Source: Actinomycetota bacterium
GTDB taxonomy: Bacteria; Actinomycetota; Actinomycetes; Nanopelagicales; Nanopelagicaceae
Direction: 5' to 3'
Length of the DNA: 5,821 nucleotides
NCBI GenBank assembly: GCA_009701945.1
Contig: WLJF01000050.1
Coordinates: forward strand, 1-5,821
A model generated the notes under the pieces. That model did no database searches and was not told where the DNA came from. It saw only the letters and a list, made by a program, of their open reading frames with translations. Both the position numbers and the translations under genes were made by a program. Position 1 is the first letter of the stretch; each line of letters begins with the position of its first letter. Positions 1-5,821 of this stretch are shown piece after piece.

Positions 1-122
1 GTTGCTGTGGGCCAAGCTGCGCGCTTATGAGTGCGCTTAGCTGTGGCTGTTGAGGTTGTATGAGCAGCAGAAGGAACAGCAGCGCGTGCGCCTGCTGTTG
101 TTGAAGTGAATACTGAATTCAT
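1..122 (-). CDS. Unrecognised protein, N-terminal fragment (runs off left edge)
   Basis: An ATG at 122-120 opens a reading frame that stays open for 40 codons to the window edge. It is supported by a perfect AGGAGG ribosome binding site 7 nt upstream. The visible start is MNSVFTSTTAGARAAVPSAA. It is rich in Ala, Thr and Ser, then turns basic (AKRTHKRAAW at about residues 28-37), with no cysteine and no convincing signal peptide or membrane segment. All three plus-strand frames hit stops within about 50 bases, so the minus strand is the coding one. It lies downstream of nudC and uvrD2 on the same strand and could be cotranscribed with them. In other actinobacteria a WhiB7/WblC-type regulator lies near uvrD2, so a WhiB protein with a long disordered N-terminus is possible. 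Nothing visible confirms that; the function is unknown. Confidence 0.7.
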   Translation of the reverse strand, partial: MNSVFTSTTAGARAAVPSAAHTTSTATAKRTHKRAAWPTA

Positions 123-129
123 CTCAACG

Positions 130-135
130 CCTCCT
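130..135 (-). promoter_or_regulatory. Strong ribosome binding site AGGAGG
   Basis: The plus strand reads cctcct, so the minus strand reads AGGAGG, 7 nt before the ATG at 122-120. This is a full-length Shine-Dalgarno match at ideal spacing and it fixes the start of the left-edge gene. It is the only strong ribosome binding site in the window; the other starts look leaderless (nudC, EEP, katG) or coupled by overlap (uvrD2). Confidence 0.85.
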
Positions 136-143
136 GTTATCAA

Positions 144-161
144 TCATCGATTATTCGATGA
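144..161. repeat. Perfect 7-bp inverted repeat (hairpin or operator) before the left-edge gene
   Basis: TCATCGA (144-150) and TCGATGA (155-161) are exact reverse complements separated by TTAT. In the minus-strand transcript this forms a 7-bp stem with an AUAA loop, ending 8 nt upstream of AGGAGG. It has no run of U after it, so it is not an intrinsic terminator. It could be a protein-binding operator or a leader hairpin that affects translation or mRNA stability. Its function is inferred from position only. Confidence 0.5.
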
Positions 162-168
162 AGTGCCA

Positions 169-198
169 AGGGTACGCGAGCCCTATGAATTCTGGCAA
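169..198 (-). promoter_or_regulatory. Possible promoter for the left-edge gene
   Basis: On the minus strand, TTGCCA (198-193) is followed after 18 nt by TACCCT (174-169), which fits a loose sigma70-like -35/-10 pair. Transcription would start near 162 and give a leader of about 40 nt that includes the 144-161 hairpin and the AGGAGG. The -35 is 4/6 to TTGACA and the -10 fits only the TANNNT pattern. Read-through from uvrD2 is an equally good explanation, because no terminator is visible between the genes. Confidence 0.25.
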
Positions 199-228
199 GT
201 TAATTAAATCCCCTATGAACTGGCGAGT
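181..228. repeat. Imperfect direct repeat duplicating the uvrD2 3' end
   Basis: Bases 181-200 (ccctatgaattctggcaagt) and 211-228 (ccctatgaactggcgagt) match at 17 of 18 aligned positions after a 2-base gap, with a 30-bp offset. The second copy contains the uvrD2 stop codon and its last four codons (L-A-S-S). The first copy lies just beyond the stop in the intergenic gap. It looks like a small tandem duplication of the gene end that has since decayed. No transposase or terminal repeats are associated with it. Confidence 0.6.
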
Positions 229-1862
229 AACCCGGATTCACGCAGGAATGGGCTGGGGCTCTTGCGGTAGGAGATATGTAAATCAGCCTTGGCACGCGTA
301 ATTCCCACATAAAACAGGCGTCGTTCTTCATCAATGGATGCATCAGAGACGGGTAATTGCCCCTCAGATGCGCCGATCAAAAAGACCCGCTCCCATTCAA
401 GTCCCTTTGCTGCATGCAGCGTTGCAAGGGTGATCACGGGCATCGTTGGTGGATTATTTTGCTGCACGCGATCTTCGACTTCACGCAAGTATCCGCGCAG
501 AGTTTTCGGTGTGAAATTCTCATCGCTATCAAGCTCGCGAGCTAAATGCAGAAGAGCTGCAATTCCATCGATTGCCTCACCCGTTAAATAGGGTTGTGCA
601 AGCGTGCGCAGTTCATCAATCCATCCTTGGCCTTCAGCAGGAATAACAGATGCCTTACGAACTTCACTTAAGAAATCTCGAACCTCTCTGCGATCAAAGA
701 ACCTCTCGGTGCTGCGCACTTGATAGGGCAAGTTCACTTTCTGCATGGCACGTTCAACGCTCTTGAGCTGTGAATTTGTTCGAGCCAAGATGGCAACCTC
801 ATGTGGTGGTGTTCCACTACTTAAAAGCTCAGTGATCTCAGAGAGCACGCCATTTACTTCAGCTGCCTCATCAGAGTAGCCAACGACGCTTGGTTGAGTG
901 CCATGTTCATTTTGAGCAACGAGTTCTTGTCCCATGGCACCGTGACGCAGGAGGGCATTTGCTGCAAAGGTAATTTCTGGAGTGGATCGATATCCAGTGC
1001 TCAGACGAATTACTTCAGCATCAGGAAAACGTTGCGTGAAGGTATTAAGGAATACCGGAGTAGCTCCAGCAAATGAGTAGATGGTTTGTGCAGGATCTCC
1101 CACAACGCAAATGTCATTGCGCTTTCCAAGCCAGGCATTAATCAGTCTTTGCTGCACTGGCGAGACATCCTGATACTCATCAATAGTGAAGTATCGATAC
1201 TGATCTTGCACTCTCTCGCGCACTTCACGCTCTTCCTCCAACATCGCAGCACACAGGAGTAGTACATCTTCAAAATCGATTGCCAACTCTTGTTTCTTGA
1301 CAGATTCATATGCAGTGTAGATCTGCACCATCTGCTCAGGTAATACGCGTGGTTTCTGCATGCGTTTGGAGATTTCATCCACATAATCACTGGGAGCAAC
1401 TTGAGAGACCTTGGCCCATTCAATCTCTGATGCAATATCGCGCATAAGTTCGCGATTGGTTGCTCGCACAGAATCACTTAAGCCCGCACGATTAATCGCC
1501 TCTGTAAGAAAACCTGTCTTGGTTGTGATGAGATCTGGTGTGCGACCACCGAATACTGAAGGCCAAAAATAGAGAAGTTGCTTCAGGGCTGCAGAGTGAA
1601 TTGTGCGTGCTGCAACGGTGGGAACACCTAATGAGCGAAGTCGCGCGCGCATCTCACCTGCAGCTTTTGCTGTGAAAGTCAGCGCCAATACTTTCTGCGG
1701 ATCCATCGTTCCAATTGCTGCGGCATAGGCAATGCGATGAGTAATTGCGCGAGTCTTTCCAGTTCCAGCACCTGCAATAACGCAGACAGGACCACGAGAT
1801 GCCAGTGCCACAGCGCGCTGATCAGGATCTAGAGCTGCAAGAATCTCATCTTCTATCGCCAC
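213..1862 (-). CDS. uvrD2: ATP-dependent DNA helicase, UvrD2-like (superfamily 1A, short form)
   Basis: A 549-residue SF1A helicase predicted to unwind DNA 3'-5' using ATP, probably in repair or replication-conflict clearance in the cytoplasm. All core motifs are present: Q motif LDPDQR (11-16), Walker A AGAGTGKT (30-37, Lys36), motif Ia around LTFTAKAAGEMR (61-72), Walker B DEYQD (228-232), motif III VVGDPAQTIYSFAGA (253-267), motif IV GYRS with Arg292, motif V TLHAAKGLEW (481-490), and motif VI EERRLFYVGITRAK (512-525). The N-terminus resembles mycobacterial UvrD2. The protein stops soon after motif VI (PSPFL, about 536-540). It therefore lacks the HRDC domain and the tetracysteine zinc region that take mycobacterial UvrD2 to about 700 residues. 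The TAG stop is followed in frame by TAA, so no simple readthrough restores them. The start is GTG, overlapping the nudC end by 10 bp, which implies translational coupling; only a weak GGTGG lies upstream. Confidence 0.93.
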   Translation of the reverse strand: MAIEDEILAALDPDQRAVALASRGPVCVIAGAGTGKTRAITHRIAYAAAIGTMDPQKVLALTFTAKAAGEMRARLRSLGVPTVAARTIHSAALKQLLYFWPSVFGGRTPDLITTKTGFLTEAINRAGLSDSVRATNRELMRDIASEIEWAKVSQVAPSDYVDEISKRMQKPRVLPEQMVQIYTAYESVKKQELAIDFEDVLLLCAAMLEEEREVRERVQDQYRYFTIDEYQDVSPVQQRLINAWLGKRNDICVVGDPAQTIYSFAGATPVFLNTFTQRFPDAEVIRLSTGYRSTPEITFAANALLRHGAMGQELVAQNEHGTQPSVVGYSDEAAEVNGVLSEITELLSSGTPPHEVAILARTNSQLKSVERAMQKVNLPYQVRSTERFFDRREVRDFLSEVRKASVIPAEGQGWIDELRTLAQPYLTGEAIDGIAALLHLARELDSDENFTPKTLRGYLREVEDRVQQNNPPTMPVITLATLHAAKGLEWERVFLIGASEGQLPVSDASIDEERRLFYVGITRAKADLHISYRKSPSPFLRESGLLASS

Positions 1863-2782
1863 GTTTCGCCACCGATTGCTACTTCACCGAGCCAGCCTTC
1901 AATCATCTTGCGTGCAACTGAAATTGTTGGTGGAAGTAGGAGTGAACCATCCTTGGCAGCAGCTTTAAGTTCATCCCGACTAAACCATTTCACATCAGTG
2001 ATCTCTTCACCATCGCCCTTTGCATCATCTGGATTATCCGTGACTGCTTCAAAGGCAATCATGATGCTTGCAGGAAATGGCCATGGTTGAGAGCCTAAGT
2101 ATTTGATTTCACTAACAGTGATGTTTGATTCTTCAAATACTTCGCGAGAAACACATTGTTCAAAGGTTTCACCGGGTTCAAGAAAACCTGCAAAAGTTGA
2201 GAAGCGTCCTTCAGGCCATACTGGTTGATGTCCGAGCAAGATGCGATCTGCGCGATCCTTAATCAAAACGATGACTGCTGAATCTGTGCGTGGATGATGT
2301 TGGCTCTGATCTGCATCGCAATAACGCGCAGCTCCCCCAAGATCGACTCGTGTTGCCCCACCACAACGCGGGCATCGTGGATGCGCCCTATGCCAATTAC
2401 TGAGCGCTGTTGCATGCAGTGCCAGTTCAAATTCAAGGGGAGAAAGTTGTGCGCCAACTTCACGCAGTGTTGTGAAGCCTTCGCTCTTTTTCTCATCAGA
2501 TACTTCACCGACCCACTGTGTATCCCAGACAAAGTACGGGGTGCGATCTGCAAGATCGAGGCCTAAGAAGTAGCGAGAGCCTTCTGTAAATTTTCCAGAG
2601 TCAATCAATGCCTGAATCTCTTTAGCTGAAGCAAAGCTGAGCTTTTCATCGACAGATGCAATTCGGCTACCTGCAATATGAGCAATCTTTGCCTTCTGCC
2701 ACAAAGTATCCAGAGTTACTTGATTAGTGCGTAGCTCTCCGGCGCGATCTATATGGGAAGGGTGCTGATGTATCGCGCTCAC
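1853..2782 (-). CDS. nudC: NAD(+)/NADH diphosphatase (RNA deNADding Nudix hydrolase)
   Basis: A 309-residue protein of normal NudC length. The family hydrolyses NAD(H) to NMN(H) and AMP and removes NAD caps from RNA 5' ends, in the cytoplasm. The layout is an N-terminal NudC-like domain (about 20-125), a zinc-ribbon region with Cys137, Cys140 and Cys155, then the catalytic Nudix domain. HPRTDSAVI (163-171) is the usual segment after the zinc site. The Nudix box spans 199-221 with Gly199, Glu205, Arg213, Glu214, Glu217 and Glu218. SQPWPFP (231-237) is the NADH-pyrophosphatase signature. Two oddities: the last Gly of the Nudix box is Asn220, and no fourth cysteine is visible at the zinc site (His162 or His163 might substitute). 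The GTG start at 2782-2780 has no ribosome binding site but has a -10 element 6 nt upstream, so the mRNA is probably leaderless. It is the first gene of the nudC-uvrD2 unit. A mycoredoxin-like gene, which sits between these two in mycobacteria, is absent. Confidence 0.93.
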   Translation of the reverse strand: MSAIHQHPSHIDRAGELRTNQVTLDTLWQKAKIAHIAGSRIASVDEKLSFASAKEIQALIDSGKFTEGSRYFLGLDLADRTPYFVWDTQWVGEVSDEKKSEGFTTLREVGAQLSPLEFELALHATALSNWHRAHPRCPRCGGATRVDLGGAARYCDADQSQHHPRTDSAVIVLIKDRADRILLGHQPVWPEGRFSTFAGFLEPGETFEQCVSREVFEESNITVSEIKYLGSQPWPFPASIMIAFEAVTDNPDDAKGDGEEITDVKWFSRDELKAAAKDGSLLLPPTISVARKMIEGWLGEVAIGGETWR

Positions 2783-2788
2783 AGGTGC

Positions 2789-2794
2789 AGGTTA
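2789..2794 (-). promoter_or_regulatory. Probable -10 element of a leaderless nudC promoter
   Basis: The minus strand reads TAACCT here, a TANNNT -10, followed by 6 nt (GCACCT) and then the GTG of nudC. This spacing puts the transcription start on the first base of the start codon, as in actinobacterial leaderless genes. No Shine-Dalgarno is present. Any -35 would lie near 2811-2818, inside the divergent EEP gene, and no good match is visible there. Confidence 0.6.
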
Positions 2795-2795
2795 C

Positions 2796-2801
2796 TAGTC
2801 T
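2796..2801 (+). promoter_or_regulatory. Probable -10 element of a leaderless EEP-gene promoter
   Basis: TAGTCT fits the TANNNT -10 pattern and is followed by 6 nt (GTGGGG) and the GTG at 2808. That is the same geometry as the nudC and katG starts. It is separated from the opposing nudC -10 by only one base (2795). The -35 region would fall inside the nudC coding sequence near 2772-2778 and matches the consensus poorly. Confidence 0.55.
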
Positions 2802-2807
2802 GTGGGG

Positions 2808-3632
2808 GTGCGCATCACCTCGTGGAATCTCCTGCATGGAATGGCTATCCCCCCGCAAGACAGCGCCGATCCAGAGGCGCTACAGCGCGCCATCGAATCT
2901 CTTGAATCCGATGTATTCGCCTTTCAAGAAGTTGATCACTTCTTACCGCGTTCTAAGTCGCGACCACAGATGCGCGATATTGCAGACAGCATCGCAGCTC
3001 GAGATTGGGCAATGGGTGCAAGTGTTATTGGAACACCTGGTGAGAGTTGGCGCAAGAAGCACGAAGATGAACCGGAAATTATTTCCAATACTTCTTCACA
3101 CTCGGAATTAATGCATGAGTGTTATGGAATTGGAATCGTTTCAAAGATTCCTGTCTTTAGTTGGCATCGACTTAATCTCGGTAACTCACCACTAGGACTA
3201 CCTCTCATTGTTCCTGGTGATGAAACCGGAAAAGGAAGACCACGATTCATCTATGTCAAAGATGAACCACGTCTTGCACTGGCTGCAGTTCTAGAAAATG
3301 GATTTACCGTTGTTAATACCCATCTCTCCTTTGTTCCAGGATTTAATCTTGCGCAATTACGACGCGTGAAAAAGTGGGCACTTGAGATTGCAGAGTCGAC
3401 TGGGACTCGCGCCATAGTTCTTGGAGATCTCAACCTGCCAAAGAATCTGCCTGTTGTGGCATCAAAGTGGAAATCACTAGTCACGCAGAACACTTATCCC
3501 AGCTGGGGCGGCAAGATCCAATTTGATTACATCCTCTCACCCGACCTCGCCTTCGGTGAATATTCTGTGAGGAACTTCGCGCCAACAGGGGTGAGTGACC
3601 ATCTGCCTATCGGTATTGAAATCTTCGGTTAG
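2808..3632 (+). CDS. Endonuclease/exonuclease/phosphatase (EEP) family protein
   Basis: A 274-residue metal-dependent phosphoesterase of the EEP fold (relatives: exonuclease III/APE1, DNase I, inositol phosphatases). The active-site series is complete, numbered from the GTG at 2808: Asn7 in SWNLLHG, Glu41 in FQEVD, Tyr106 in YGIGIVSKIPV, His172 in VNTHLS, Asp207 and Asn209 in LGDLNLP, Asp240 in FDYILSP, and Asp264-His265 in SDHLPI. By family analogy with APE1, the Asn, Glu, Asp and His residues bind the metal and phosphate. It resembles the soluble EEP proteins of about 270-290 residues that are common in actinobacteria, whose substrate is generally unassigned. I see no signal peptide or membrane segment, so it is probably cytoplasmic. 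GTG at 2802 is an alternative in-frame start adding two residues; 2808 is preferred because it lies 6 nt after TAGTCT and gives the common MRI-type opening. DNA repair is plausible from its neighbours but unproven. Confidence 0.9.
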   Translation: MRITSWNLLHGMAIPPQDSADPEALQRAIESLESDVFAFQEVDHFLPRSKSRPQMRDIADSIAARDWAMGASVIGTPGESWRKKHEDEPEIISNTSSHSELMHECYGIGIVSKIPVFSWHRLNLGNSPLGLPLIVPGDETGKGRPRFIYVKDEPRLALAAVLENGFTVVNTHLSFVPGFNLAQLRRVKKWALEIAESTGTRAIVLGDLNLPKNLPVVASKWKSLVTQNTYPSWGGKIQFDYILSPDLAFGEYSVRNFAPTGVSDHLPIGIEIFG

Positions 3633-3640
3633 CAATTTCT

Positions 3641-5821
<2,181 letters not shown>

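Noticed and set aside
169..184. AGGG-8 nt-CCCT inverted repeat after uvrD2, as an intrinsic terminator
   Set aside because: The stem is only 4 bp with an 8-nt loop and no U tract follows on the minus strand. The left arm also overlaps the candidate -10.
1142..1477. Open frame of 111 codons on the minus strand
   Set aside because: It lies inside uvrD2, whose frame across this stretch includes the Walker B motif. The alternative translation has no recognisable features.
2802..2804. GTG at 2802 as the EEP start codon
   Set aside because: It abuts the -10 element directly, so it would not be within a transcript starting about 6-7 nt downstream. GTG at 2808 fits. If a further upstream start of transcription exists, 2802 remains possible.
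2785..3111. Open frame of 108 codons on the plus strand overlapping the EEP start
   Set aside because: It overlaps the EEP gene in another frame and would begin in the divergent promoter. The EEP frame carries the active-site motifs SWNLLHG and FQEVD in this stretch.

Overview
The window looks like the chromosome of a small-genome actinobacterium of moderate G+C. The helicase matches the actinobacterial UvrD2 type (it opens like mycobacterial UvrD2, with RGPVCVIAGAGTGKTR). It lies next to nudC, as in mycobacteria. Codons favour A or T at the third position (many gca, aca, gat, aag), which is unusual for high-G+C actinobacteria. Three of the four datable gene starts appear leaderless. This fits freshwater acI actinobacteria (Nanopelagicales, Planktophila type), but that placement is inference and no marker gene here proves it.

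Layout. On the minus strand, read right to left: nudC (NAD-cap removal / NADH diphosphatase, 2782 to 1853), overlapping by 10 bp a short uvrD2 helicase (1862 to 213). After a 90-bp gap comes the beginning of an unrecognised gene (122 to beyond base 1). On the plus strand: an endonuclease/exonuclease/phosphatase (EEP) family protein (2808 to 3632). After 31 bp comes katG (catalase-peroxidase, from 3664), cut by the window edge roughly a dozen codons before its expected end.

Regulation. The two gene groups diverge from a 25-bp region at 2783-2807 that carries two back-to-back -10 elements, each exactly 6 nt from a GTG start. katG has the same arrangement (TAGCCT, 6 nt, ATG) plus a plausible -35. 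The gene at the left edge is different: it has a perfect AGGAGG ribosome binding site and a hairpin just upstream.

Together the genes suggest nucleotide and nucleic-acid housekeeping (NudC, UvrD2, EEP) beside peroxide defence (KatG). I see no mobile element, CRISPR array, RNA gene, toxin or defence cassette, and no evidence of a new multi-gene system. The points worth a second look are the promoter architecture, the truncated UvrD2, a small duplication at the uvrD2 3' end, and the leader of the left-edge gene.
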